Below, in pieces: positions 43,091-53,785 of a DNA stretch of 60,000 nucleotides. Where the stretch lies: NCBI GenBank assembly GCA_014529385.2, contig CM043945.1:139531241-139591240 (forward strand). The letters are read 5' to 3'. The notes under the pieces are model-generated. The model ran no database searches and was not told the DNA's origin. It saw only the letters and a program-made list of their open reading frames with translations. Each line of letters begins with the position of its first letter. The first letter of the stretch is position 1. The stretch is from Adiantum capillus-veneris (lineage: Eukaryota > Streptophyta > Polypodiopsida > Polypodiales > Pteridaceae). The position numbers and the translations under genes were made by a program.

Positions 43091-43264
43091 TGTAAGACCT
43101 AGGGTAACTGAACCTGGGATCCTCCTCCCTACCACCCCTTATATAGGCTAGCTCCTAGCACTTGCCCTAAGCGGATCCCCAGTTTGCACTGGTCCATCCG
43201 GCCCTTGGCCTAGGTCCCTGACCCCCTAGGTTGGGCCTTGCCCCGTGGGACCCTTGTCCTGATA
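43091..43264 (-). repeat. Element I 5' LTR
   Basis: Starts TGTAAGACC after PBS complement GATCTGATACCAA; ends CCTGATA, where the partner has CCTGACA, a single terminal change. GAGAA follows directly. Confidence 0.9.
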
Positions 43265-43765
43265 GAGAAAGCTTTTCAAACTTTAAAGCAAAGATTGATA
43301 TGCGCTCGAATTTTGAAGGCTCCGGATTGGGAAAAGATATTCCACGTCCACGTAGATGCATTAGCATATGCTATAGGATGCATACTTGCACAACCCGGAG
43401 AAAACATGGATTTTCCAATCAGTTACTCCAGTAGACAACTAAAAAGTGCAGAGAAGAATTACACAACAATTGAAAGGGACGGTTTGGGTATGATCTACGC
43501 TGTGAAAAAGTTTAGACATTACCTACTTTCCAATAAATTTTTATTTTTCGTTGATCAACAAGCACTATTGTACTTGGTAAACAAACCTTGCAGTACTGGG
43601 CGGATTGTACGCTGGTTCATCATCCTGCTTGAGTTTGACTTCACGGTTGTAGTCCAAAAAGGAACTACACACCAAGGAGCGGATCATTTATCTAGAATGG
43701 TGCATGGAGAGAACCCTGTAGGAGTTGATAACCATCTACCATTGCAGCATCTAGATCATTCGTAA
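43265..43765 (+). pseudogene. Element F RNase H (apparently complete)
   Basis: It resumes the RT frame after element I: KAFQTLKQRL, IFHVHVDALAYAIGCILAQP, SYSSRQLKSAEKNYTTIERD, KKFRHYLLSNKFLFFVDQQA, FTVVVQKGTTHQGADHLSRM. The D (HVDA), E (TIERD), D (FVDQQ) and final D (GADHL) are all present. Unlike A, B and C, F keeps the RT-linked RNase H and has no second one. 175 open codons at 43238-43765. Confidence 0.85.
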
Positions 43766-45180
43766 TGCTAGCTGGAAGGCTATATAAACAGGGAACGGAT
43801 CAAATCCTTAGGCTTTGTGTTGAATCAAGTGAACAAGACTTGTATCTACACCAGGCTCATGTACAAACAATGGGGATTCACAATCGGCATGTAGAGACGT
43901 ATCAAAGATTGATGAGAATGGGTGTATATTGGCCAAAAATGCAACAAAGTGTTCATATGCATATCAAATCGTGTATTGTTTGCACTTTTCAAAAGACGAT
44001 CGAACACGCGACTCTATTTAAATTATCTGTAGCACCCAGATGGAGTAACTACATTGTAGAATACCTCACCATTGTAGATTAGTAGATCACGTATCAAAAC
44101 GATCACGAAAGAGGCAGAAAATTATGTATTGATTGAGGACAATCTTTACAAGAGGGGAAAAGACAATCAATTGCGAATGTGTGCAACGGAAGTGGAATAC
44201 GTTCCTATATTAGAGCAAGCACATATGGCGGACAAGCTGGAGGACATTTGTCAGCTTACAAAATGGCCAAAGCAATTATTATTTTGCTTGCATATGGTGT
44301 CCTACACTATTCATTGGACGCCGAAGAGTTTGTGAAAAGATGTGATGATTTCCAGAGGACAAAGATTCCTAGAGCACGAGATGACGTGCCCTTGAGGCCA
44401 ATGATGGGGGAAAGAGCGTTTGCAAAATGGGGAATAGATTTTGTAAGACCAATTGCACCTCTTGGATATAAAATGCATGCTCAATACATTATTGTGGCAA
44501 CAGATGATCTAACAAAGTGGGTTGAAGCGAAAGCCACAACCAAAAATGATGCAAAAAGAACAACACAGGTTTTGTATGAAAGCATTTTCACTAGGTATGG
44601 CTTACCAATAGAGATAGTGAGCGATAGAGGGACTCATTTCGTCAATGAAGTGATCGAATTCCTATTTGGATGAATTCATGGTAAGTCACAAGAAGTCAGC
44701 TCCCTATCATCCACAAGATAACGGCCAAGCAGAAAGTACGAACAAGATTTTGGTGAAAATTCTCATAAAAATTGTTAGTGAACGAGAGCCGACTGGGATC
44801 AGAAGTTGCATTCAGCTTTATGGGCATATAGAGTAGCATACAAAACCTCAATTGGAACGACTCCATTCAATATGGTTTATGGAATACAAGCGATTTTGCC
44901 ACTTGAATTTCTTATACCCACACTTCGGGTAGCTAAAGAATTAGAATGGACGGGCCATGAATTATCTAGTCAAATAGATATCTTGGAAAAACTGGATGAA
45001 ACTAGATTGAGAGCAGTTGCGTCAATCTACACACAAAAACAAGACATGAAATCATTCTTTGACCAACATGTTATCAACAAGGAATTTGCTACAAGGGATT
45101 ACGTCTTAATGTATACCCTGAAACAACATTCCTCGAAACTCAAAAAGCGAGGCAATGGACCATTAAGCGTGCGACATTAG
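43765..45180 (+). pseudogene. Element F integrase with two tandem zinc-finger modules
   Basis: Module 1 (43765-44082): LYKQGTDQILRLCVESSEQD, HQAHVQTMGIHNRH, MGVYWPKMQQSVHMHIKSCIVC. Module 2 (44129-44390): LYKRGKDNQLRMCATEVEYV, EQAH.GGQAGGHLSAYKMAK, DAEEFVKRCDDFQRTK. Core: KWGIDFVRPIAPLG, VATDDLTKWVEAKA, EIVSDRGTHF, then after a frameshift APYHPQDNGQAEST, LWAYRVAYKTSIGTTPFNMV. A C-terminal MYTLKQHSSKLKKRGNGP segment ends it. Frameshifts near 44075, 44240 and 44673. Confidence 0.85.
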
Positions 45181-45352
45181 AGGGAGAAGAGATGCCTAAT
45201 TGGATTAGTGGGCTGCAGATTAAAGAAGTACAACCTACCACTAACCTCAGAGATGCTTGCGAAAATCCACGCTACGAAGGAGCGAAAGAACAAAGCAAAT
45301 GAGACAAAGGCTCAAGCATAGGAGGAGGCCAGAATCAGGGTTTTTAAAATGA

Positions 45353-45801
45353 AAACAAAAATTACAACAAAAAAGGCTTCCTCAAGGTCCAGCAGATACG
45401 GCTCAAATTCCTCTTTCTATAATTCACACTGACGAGCAATGGGAGATAGGAATCGATGTTCGCATCAATGTCAGACATCTGAATGGTAGATATCAACGAG
45501 CATTGATTGACACAGGGGCAAGAGTCAATGTGGTAAACTTATCCACTTACAAGATGCTTACCGACGAACCTCTAGTGCAATCCACACAAGATTTACAAGC
45601 CGCAAATGGGGCAACAATGCCAACATTGGGGATAGTAAACTTACCAATCAATATTGATGGAAATAGTTGTCCTCATCAATTTTTCATAATGAAAGACGGA
45701 GGAATTAGAGAATCACTATGTTTGGGAGTTCCATGGATGAGAACGTACAATGCAGTTACCGAATGGTCAGAACATGCGCTGATGTACACACACAACTCTA
45801 A
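45353..45801 (+). pseudogene. Element F second retropepsin-like domain, downstream of integrase
   Basis: Open from after TGA at 45350 to the CACTA insertion at 45802. WEIGIDVRINVRHLNGRYQ leads into ALIDTGARVNVVNLSTYKML (D-T-G-A), LQAANGATMPTLGIVNLPIN (flap region), FFIMKDGG, ESLCLGVPWMRTYNAVTEW (hydrophobic-LG-x-PW, as in retropepsins). All landmarks of a retropepsin monomer are there, but it sits after integrase. It is a different sequence from protease 1. The frame appears to end soon after the insertion site. Confidence 0.75.
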
Positions 45802-47125
45802 CACTAGAATGGTAGCAGGACACTTTTGTGTCCTGTTAAGTGGCCATTTTGGTTGCATTATTTGAAGAGTATGAAAATGAATTTCTAGGTGCTATATATC
45901 CACAAAGTTGCCTTCTGAGCTAAAAAAAACTTAGAATTTTTTTTGGAGTATCAATCTCACCATTAACCTTACTCTTGCACAACATTTTTGAACCTAACCT
46001 GTGTGAAAAAATGGGTCCTGTTTTTGCCTTTTTTTTCAATTTTTGGCAACTATACCACTCTAAACTTCATGTTTGTGAGGTTTAGATGGCTAGATGTTAG
46101 GCCTTCAAAGTTCTCAACATGTTTTGATGCTTGTAGGGAGAGCTAAGTGGTAAAATTGAAAGTTATGGCCCATTTACTAGAATTGCATAATCCTGTTTTT
46201 TGGCCAAAATTAGCACTTTTATGGTTTTTTTGGTGGCTTTCGTGATATCGAAATTCAATTTTGATTGTTTAAGTGTAATGTATAGCATAAAGCTAATGTT
46301 CCTTGAGTTTTGGGGAACCTAATATGCTATATAGCATAGTATATGATGATGGTTGAGTTTTTTTATTTTGCTGAAGAATACGATACATTTTAGAGTAGCA
46401 AGTATAATTTTCTCAATATTGCTAGTTTCTTAGGCCAATTGTGTGTATTTTGTAGGTAGTAACCATATCTAATCATAGACTACAAACTTGGCTAGATATT
46501 GAGTAGTTTCTATGGGTTTCTAGACGTCATAATGCTAAACCAAGTTTTTTCATGTTTGCTGTATTTAGCACTTTATCATTGCCCCCAAGGTTCCAATTCT
46601 AAGAGATCCATTATCCTTTTGACATGATCCATGGCTCCTTTTGAATCCAAAGGCCCAAAGGGAACCAAGAAAACATGTATATAGTATCTGTATTGAGCAT
46701 GACTATAGAAACTTTGATGATAGGTCCGCAGCATGGAAAAAGTGCAACTTTTTTGTACCTATTGTTTTTGCCCAAGAAAAAAATAGTGAGTTAAAAACAA
46801 CCATATGTTTTGGTCACCAACCCATTGAAGTTAACGGGGCATTTTATCTCATGTCCTACAAAAATCCCCACTCTTATTTATATGCAATCAACCGTAAGAA
46901 ATTGCTGTTTTGGGCAAAATGCATTGGTCCATCAACTTTGGAGGCTTGTAGTGACCAAGTGATGAGAAAAATTACAAGTTTCTCATTTTTTCCATAGGTA
47001 GTAGTTATTGAACTATAAGCTCATGAAAGGATTTTTCAAAATGAGTGGATCTACTATGGTTTTGGAATTTTTTCCCAAAACCCTAAAAGGACACTTTTAT
47101 GTCCTGTTAGGTTACCATTCTAGTG
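45802..47125 (+). mobile_element. CACTA-like DNA transposon, copy 2 (1.32 kb)
   Basis: About 93-95 percent identical to copy 1 by eye. Left end CACTAGAATGGTAGC, right end GTTACCATTCTAGTG, CTAA on both outer sides. One left subterminal palindrome GGACACTTTTGTGTCC, where copy 1 has two. It lands in the second protease ORF of element F. Confidence 0.83.
46641..46997 (+). CDS. 118-codon ORF inside CACTA-like copy 2, unknown
   Basis: Same length and ends as the ORF at 18432-18788, with eight replacements. See that entry for the argument that it may not be under coding constraint. Confidence 0.25.
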   Translation: MNPKAQREPRKHVYSICIEHDYRNFDDRSAAWKKCNFFVPIVFAQEKNSELKTTICFGHQPIEVNGAFYLMSYKNPHSYLYAINRKKLLFWAKCIGPSTLEACSDQVMRKITSFSFFP

Positions 47126-47735
47126 CTAACACTACATGACTCCATTCGCCAAAACAGATCATTCGAGGCCGATTATCCCCATCGACAAAAGGCAATCAGC
47201 TCATCAGCTAGAAACACCGTAAACGGCTATTTGGAAAGTATGGATGAAGAAAACCGTCATGGAGAACAAACAGAGACAAATATGGCTACCCAAGGCACAA
47301 CTCCCAATGAAAGGAACACCATATCAAAGACCTTCACGAGGTAATCCAAAGTGGAAATGGCAACCAAAGCTAGAGACAACCAACAATTCGGCAAGACAAA
47401 GATCGAACGGAGACCAAAAAGTCAACCCAGGAAGCGTGAACTAACAAAATGGCAATGGAAACCTAAGAAAATTCAGGAACCTACATCAAAATCGTCAAAT
47501 ATGGAAAAAACTGAATACAAATGGGTTCCAAAAATACTTGCCCTCAAAAAACCAACAATCAAGGAGAGAGCAATTGAACTGCAAGCTCTTCTGTTCCATA
47601 AACAACTAGCCTCGCCATCCAAAGCCACTGAAAATTACATTCAGTCCCGGCATCTTGCACAACACTTTGTTTTCCAATGCATTGTCTCAAACATGAGGAT
47701 AGGGCTACATTACACGGCCGTGAATAGACACTGAT
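47126..47735 (+). pseudogene. Element F 3' terminal ORF remnant with repeated W-x-P-K motifs
   Basis: Two adjacent frames (47244-47444 and 47351-47734) carry QIWLPK, PKWKWQPK, TKWQWKPK and EYKWVPK at intervals of roughly 20-30 residues in a Lys/Arg/Gln-rich context. A frameshift near 47440 separates the first two from the last two. It lies after the second protease and before the PPT, so it is the last coding part of F. A nucleic-acid-binding role is plausible from composition only. Confidence 0.55.
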
Positions 47736-47784
47736 TTCAAAACCCATGCACATGCACACAACCTTCATCCGGGACGACTCAGTT

Positions 47785-47802
47785 TAGGAAGGGGGGAGTA
47801 AC
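47785..47802 (+). promoter_or_regulatory. Element F polypurine tract
   Basis: TTAGGAAGGGGGGAGTAAC directly precedes TGCTGAATTTAGCAGC, so the 3' LTR should begin at 47803. This fixes F's plus orientation and 3' end. Confidence 0.75.
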
Positions 47803-48749
47803 TGCTGAATTTAGCAGCAGTCAAGACCATTAAGGGGTCCAAGGTGTATATATGTACATAATGCGTGTGTTTGTTATTTTTTGTCATTTTTTAGAGTTCA
47901 ATTTCGAACAAATTCGATCAAAATCTTGCATTTTTTAGCGTATTTATCATCCAACCAGCATAATAATGAGCTGTAATGACAAAATTTGGAGCATTGGGAT
48001 GCTTCTAGTGAAAATATATGCTTAGGGGTGAGTATAATATTTTTTGGCTAATTTTCGCCAGTTAATAAGTATTTTCAATTTATTTTGTTTGATTTTCGTT
48101 AATAATCTTCCAAAAATTAAAAAATACCGCCCACAATGTCGAAATCAAGTTCTGGAAGCAAACGCCAAAGTATCATGATAGGGTTAGCAAGCATGGAAGA
48201 TATAAAGCTAATCTGAAGATGTCGATTTCAGCCTTAATGATCATGACCACATTTCGCCAGAATCGCATCAAATGGTCATATTACACCATAAATGACGAAC
48301 GGTTCGACCCACAGATGGTATGTAGATTATATCAGGATCAAAGGTAAGGAAAATCAGCCCTATGTCACGAAAACCTTGGAAAGATATAGGTTAGGTAGGC
48401 CAAATTCTTGCTCATTTTTCATTTTCACATTTTGAGAGAGAAGAAGAGAGCTTCTTGACCTAGAGCGAGGTGCCACATTTCTACCCCGTATAGACAATCC
48501 GAGCCAGCATTTCATACCAGATTTCACAGGTATGTTCCTTATCAAGTAAAGATCAAGTCTATTATGCATGCAAGCGCGACTCATTGCACAAACGGGTGAA
48601 TGGATCAAATCAAAGTCAGATTGAGTCAAATAGGTCAAGGGCCCTTAGAGGCATCATGACAAAACGTTTTCAAGCACAAAACACATCAATGTGTTCCCCA
48701 CAATGTTAGGAACAAAGCCATGTGGTCAGAAAGCATTTTGGTGGTGGTA
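47803..48749 (+). repeat. Start of element F 3' LTR, otherwise no gene
   Basis: Begins TGCTGAATTTAGCAGCAG (a short inverted repeat TGCTGAATTTAGCAG). AT-rich, contains GGTGTATATATGTACA near 47840, a possible TATA region. The right boundary cannot be set because no partner LTR is found in the window. Confidence 0.5.
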
Positions 48750-49893
48750 CAACGATCGCGATCGGTGTCCCCCCCAAACCAAACTTTGCACAGAAATTGC
48801 AAAAGGCATCCCCTCAGCTTCGCCAACAACCTGCAGGTATCAAAACTCAATTTGGGAACCATGCAACGATCGCGATTGGTGCCCCCAGATGCAGGTTTTG
48901 CAAATTTTGGCTTGGCCCAGGCTTAGAACTCAGTGAGGGATACACTCTCTTGAATTTTCATGGAAAATGCAGAAATTTTGCTCATGGAATGGGCCAAATT
49001 TATCAAACACACCCGAATCGGGAAAACTTGACCTACAACTACCAAAATTTGATTGAAAATTATGATGGATGGTTTGAAAGACATACCTGTCCGACTAGGA
49101 GTCAGCACAGTAGTAGAAAATCCTGAATGGAGCTCAAAATCTCCTACAAGGACGAAGATGACCATTTCAGTCCTCGCGAGTGATCACACAAGGGAAGAAT
49201 TTGGCCGAAGTAATGCCAAAGACTAAAAAGCGACTTAGAGATACCCAAATATCCCATTGGTATCCAAAGAATGACTGAAAAATGCACAAGTATGGAAAAT
49301 CTCCAAAGACGGGGTAAAAAGTGTTGGATCAATTCAGAATCAGACAGTGGAGTAGGATCATGATAGCAACACATCATGGAAGCAGTAAAAGCTCAAAAAC
49401 TAACATCAACTAACTCCAGGCTCCAACCAGAATCCATCAGGAAAACCCAATATGGTTAGACTTAGTAAAATAAGGTCAAACAATGAAAAAATGCTCTTAT
49501 TTCTTCATTTTAAGTCCAAACTTGAAAATAAATCATCAGTGGGAAAGGCAGGTATAGGGGACCAAAGCCATCCAGTTTTCACCCAAAAAAGCCCAGGTAC
49601 TACGATCGCGATTGGTGTACCTCAGCATCAGATTTTGACCAAAACCTAACAGATCCCTTGTACACATCTTGTGCAAGTCACACATCAAGTTTCAAGCCAA
49701 TTGGACATCAAAAACCCATGAAAAATCAAAGTCTAATCCAAACCCTTGTAACCCAAAATTGGGACTTATAAACTCAAAAGTGGTTTAAATAAAAGACAGA
49801 GTGGACCAAAATGACCCTCTAGCTATCAGCAAACCACTCATGTGATCGGATCTCATTTTGGCCTATGTACTACGATCGCGATCGATGTACCTT
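48750..49893 (+). repeat. Palindromic GATC repeat array 3 (four units)
   Basis: AACGATCGCGATCGGTGTCC at 48750-48772, then 48864-48886, 49601-49623 and TACGATCGCGATCGATGTAC at 49871-49893. The core CGATCGCGATCG is a perfect 12 bp palindrome. The last two are followed by CTCAGCATCAGATTTTGACC and CTTAGGCCCAGATTTGGCTC, matching array 2. Region 48637-50090 has no gene. Confidence 0.75.
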
Positions 49894-50090
49894 AGGCCCA
49901 GATTTGGCTCAGATTTCAATCATTCATAGCTCTAGTCTTCCTAGTACCACTGGTGAAATATGGACAAGAATGGATGAGATTTGTTCAAGTTATGATCAAT
50001 TTTAACTTTTGAACTGCTTTTTACTAAAAGTCTAAATTCTACTGGTTGCGAAAGAAAAATCGTGACAGCTTGTGATTCTAATGACACAGA

Positions 50091-50923
50091 ATGCCTCGCC
50101 AAAAGCAAGCAAGGTAGTGGACAGCAGCACCATATGAAGTGGATGAGCTCTCTACAAACGAAAAAGCTCACATCTCGGACAAAATACTAGCTCAGATCCC
50201 TGCTCACATTTTCATCGCGAAGTTTAAGGATGGTGATGGTGATATGGTAAAGACGACTATCATGCGATGGGAAATATGGAATCTCCACTCAAGGCCGGAG
50301 CTCACAGAAGCCGTGCGGGCTGTGCATTTGGAGCAGTTTTTGAGATTGCAGCCATGGGGAATAGACTACATGAGGGCCCACGAGCTCATGAGCTTGATAC
50401 AGTATGATGGGCAAGCAATGCTCACCGACAAGGATGGCTCAAAGGTAAAAGTAAAGATCACAAAGAAATCATCAACAAAGCTTTGCACTTCCTTCCAGGG
50501 CAACACGACTTGCTGGCAAAGACCAAGTCACTAGACAACCAGAAGGCCTTTATCAGAGCAAAAGGAAATAAGTACAAGTACAGTGACATGATATACGGTG
50601 AGCTGGAGTTACCAATGAGATTGATCTCTCAGCATTTCAGGGTACAAAAACCTCCGCGCTACACCGAGCCGGTCCTGCACGTCACAGTGGTCATGGCTCT
50701 AGCAACAGCTGAAAACAGAACCATCCGCTGCGATTATGGTTCTTACATCTTGGAAAACTTGGTCGAAGAAAATTTGAAAGGCTCAGCAAAGAACAAAAGC
50801 TACATGAGTGCAGGGAAAATGCTAACAAGAATAGCATACCAAGCTTTGGGAATGATTGAAGATCTACCGGCGGCCAGTTCCCAAACGACCCTAATTCAGA
50901 AAGAAAAGCTGGTTGCTCATTGA
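50091..50923 (+). pseudogene. Element G first ORF, unknown plant-transposon-associated protein
   Basis: Probable start ATG 50091 (MPRQKQAR then TAG at 50115). 50139-50455 encodes VDELSTNEKAHISDKILAQIP and PWGIDYMRAHELMSLIQYDG. A one-base loss near 50455 shifts the frame, and 50483-50923 continues HFLPGQHDLLAKTKSLDNQK, YSDMIYGELELPMRLISQHF, PVLHVTVVMALATAENRTIR. No zinc knuckle. The layout resembles the uncharacterised domain often annotated in Pfam as putative plant transposon protein; I am not certain of this. Confidence 0.55.
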
Positions 50924-51350
50924 GTAAGGACGACCACTAGCGCAACATCATCGCGCTCGGCCAAGGCATCCAACAAAAGCTCGAGTGATGAAGAAGCGAC
51001 GGAGACTGAAGATGAGGGAAACTCTCAAGGGTCTAAAGACAAAGGACCATCAGAATCTGAAGAAAGTGAGAAGGGGTCTTTACCTTGCCGGATCAAGAAA
51101 ATGGAGGGCAAATTGTGTCGGATCTGAAGACCAAGGAAAGCCGCTTTCATCCAGCAGCCGGGGGTGATAATCGAGATTCTAGCACTAGTTACGAGTATGA
51201 AACAGAGTCGACTTATGATGAAGGGTTCACCAATGTCGAAGAGGAAGAGAGCGACAAAGATTTATTGAAGCTGGATATAGATTTATTCGGAGTCATTGTA
51301 GACTCTACCAGTGCGGTAAAGGTATGCAAGCCTCTGTTTGTAGTCTGAAG
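50924..51350 (+). pseudogene. Element G Ser/Glu-rich linker
   Basis: Low-complexity acidic and basic text in several frames (EEEESDKDLLKLDIDLFGVI near 51240-51300). It occupies the place where a protease would be expected, but no D-T/S-G motif is visible. Confidence 0.5.
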
Positions 51351-52617
51351 GCTAAAGAGGTGGAAGATATGCTAGGTACAAATTTAACCAAGCAGGACAA
51401 GGAAGGCTATATGGACCTATGTGCATCCTATCCCGACCTATTTGCGATGGAGTATAAATATTTGAGAGGAGCTAAAGGAGTGGAGCATCCGATCCTACTT
51501 AAAGACATATGCAGGCCAAAAGGAGAGAAGCTGAGGAGGTTGGGAGATATTCAAAAGGAGTCTCTTTGGCAGGACATCAATAAGTTGCTTGAGGCAGGTA
51601 TTATATATCTAGTGAAAGAGTCTGAGTGGGTTTCTCCTGTTTTCATTACTCCAAAGAAGAATGGAAAATGGCGAGTATGTGTAGACTATAAGCCTTTGAA
51701 TGCTGCGACCAAGCGGAATCACTACCCTCTACCCTTTCAGCATGAGATTCTAAACCATGTTGCCAGACACAAATGCTATTCTATTATGGATGGTTTTTCA
51801 GGGTATTTTTAGATTGGTATTGCTTTGGAGGATTAGCTGAAGACTACCTTCATTTCGCCATGGGGGTGCTTTGCCTACCGCAGGATGCCTTTTGAACTGG
51901 TGAATGTGTATGCTACCTTTCAAGACCAGATAAACAAGGTGTTCGGGGCATACTTAGGTAAGTTCATCAAAGTTTTTATGGATGATATTGGTTGTTACAG
52001 TTCCAGGGCAGAACATTTGTCCAAGTTGAGGCTGTGTTTTCAAAAGCTAGATGATGAAGGAGGACAATTGAATCCAAAGAAGTGCAAGTTGGCATAACCA
52101 AGGGCTCAACTGTTGGGTCATGTCGTATCACAAAATGAAATAGAAGTATATCTAGATAAGGTGAAGTCATTGGTTCTCATGGAGCCTCCTACCAATGCAA
52201 CAGGGTTTCCGTCGTTCGTGCATAAGTTAAAGAATTTGTCCCGTTTCTTTTTTATGTTTTCTCGGTATGGTTTTCCTCTTCAGAAAAGGGCTAGACAGGT
52301 GCATGGATCTCAATGGGATGATGAGGCTCAAGAGGCATTTGACAAAGTGAAAGATATTCTATGCTAGGTACCTACAATGTTCCCTCCCAACCAAGAGGAT
52401 AAGTTCTATATTGCTATGACGGTGGGTACATTGGCTATTGGATCAGTGTTTCTACAAAAGGTGGGGAGAAGTTACAAGCTATCTACTTCAGAAGTAGGGT
52501 AATTAGTCCTGGGGAGACTACTTATACGTAGGTGGAACAGTGGGTGATGGCTTTAGTTTTTGCCTGCAAAGAAGTTCAAAGTGTATTTTATTGTTTGTAA
52601 ATTTTATGTGTTGACGG
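51324..52617 (+). pseudogene. Element G reverse transcriptase and decayed RNase H, truncated
   Basis: LRRLGDIQKESLWQDINKLL, WVSPVFITPKKNGKWRVCVD, MDGFSGYF then TAG, AYRRMPFELVNVYATFQ, FMDDIGCYSS (catalytic DD), LLGHVVSQNEIEV. 52371-52600 gives FYIAMTVGTLAIGSVFLQK, an RNase H start lacking the catalytic Asp as in A-C. Cut at 52617, where the LTR of element B begins; nothing of the rest of G lies in the window. Confidence 0.85.
52613..52617. repeat. Presumed left TSD of element B (GACGG)
   Basis: The five bases before the LTR. The partner copy would lie outside the window, so this is a prediction from the LTR boundary only. Confidence 0.4.
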
Positions 52618-53757
52618 TGTGAGCAGGATGGAAACACACATAGCGCCTCTATAATGACTCGACACACACTCTTGGAATGATACACACACACACACTATGG
52701 GGCACCACTCGGCTTACACAACCCACCTGGCCGAGACAGGGAACACACCGATGGAGTGAGACTATCCGTTTACCCGCTCCACACAGAGAGATACACACAC
52801 ACACACACACACTCAAAAACTCAGCTCAAAAGAGGATAATTTTTTATGTTTAGATACAATTGAGCTTGGGCCAACACCAATGGGGTAAATAGCTCACACA
52901 ATATGGGTAAAATAAGCCAGATACAATCACAAATTGGAGCAGAAGCTTCGCTCATAGGAGAAACTTACTTAGCAAAAATATCAGAAAAACAATGAGGAAT
53001 TTGGCAAAATGGAAAGCACCATCGCATCTGCAATGGCCCAAAACCCTAGTCTACAATGTCAAAGTGCTCAAATCCGACCTCAGATGAGCAATTTACGGCC
53101 AAAACAGGCTCCAAAATGAGCAAAAACACAGTTGCAGCTATTCCTCCTCTTCTCTCCACACTTTCTGAAGTCTTCTCTCTGTTTTTTCAGTTCCCACACT
53201 TAGATTTATTACTTGGGCACCCTTGGCCTTTTAGATGACCTCAAACAGACCCCGAACATGCCAAAAACTGACCTCGCAGTGCATAGTTGTCACCCTTCAG
53301 CATCCTCCGCACACCTGGCACTTAACTTTTTTCCAATAATGCATCCCGCAACCACATTTAGTGGCCCCAAAAGATGGTCCTCATGATAAACTTTCTCCAT
53401 AACTATCACAAGAAAACACCCACGTTGTGTCCGTACTTCTCCACATGCAAGTATTGACCCCATTCGACCTCCTAACGCCACTAGATGCCATCTGACGCAC
53501 CTGCTTACCTCATGTCGTCGGCCCGCGGATAGATTCCTCGAGAAGTTTTACGTGCTAGAAACTCCTCATTATTATAGAAAAGACACACGTGTACTGGTGA
53601 TAGTGAAAATCGATGCACTATGTATATGATGTCCTACATGTACACATGTGGGCCCCACGTAACCACCTGGCTCTGGAAAATGGGCAATTCCTTATTTGAT
53701 GCACCATGCATGTGTATGTACATATGCGCAATACCTTGCTCCAAAACACTCCTGACA
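52618..53757 (-). repeat. Element B 3' LTR
   Basis: TGTGAGC ... CCTGACA on the plus strand. Includes (AC)n runs near 52682-52698 and 52794-52814. The minus-strand start TGTCAGG is preceded by purine-rich GGGGATGGGAAAATTA (53758-53775), the PPT. The A LTR (1-755) is the partial match. Confidence 0.92.
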
Positions 53758-53785
53758 TAATTTTCCCATCCCCTAGCCTGCTAGA

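Larger units (their letters stand above)
38369..43264 (-). mobile_element. Element I, non-autonomous LTR element with 174 bp LTRs
   Basis: LTRs at 38369-38542 and 43091-43264, both 174 bp with about nine differences. TSD GAGAA at 38364-38368 and 43265-43269. On the minus strand: TATATAAG in each LTR, PBS TGGTATCAGATC one base after the 5' LTR (43078-43089), PPT TTAAGGGGGGAGTAA before the 3' LTR. The 4.5 kb interior has no recognisable gag or pol, so it is a LARD-type passenger. It interrupts RT-RNase H of F. Confidence 0.92.

Noticed and set aside
42801-43151. Ser-Leu and Arg-Glu repeat proteins in element I
   Set aside because: Translations of the (GA)n microsatellite.
47126-47735. env-like protein at the 3' end of element F
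   Set aside because: No signal peptide or transmembrane segment; composition is basic with W-x-P-K repeats.
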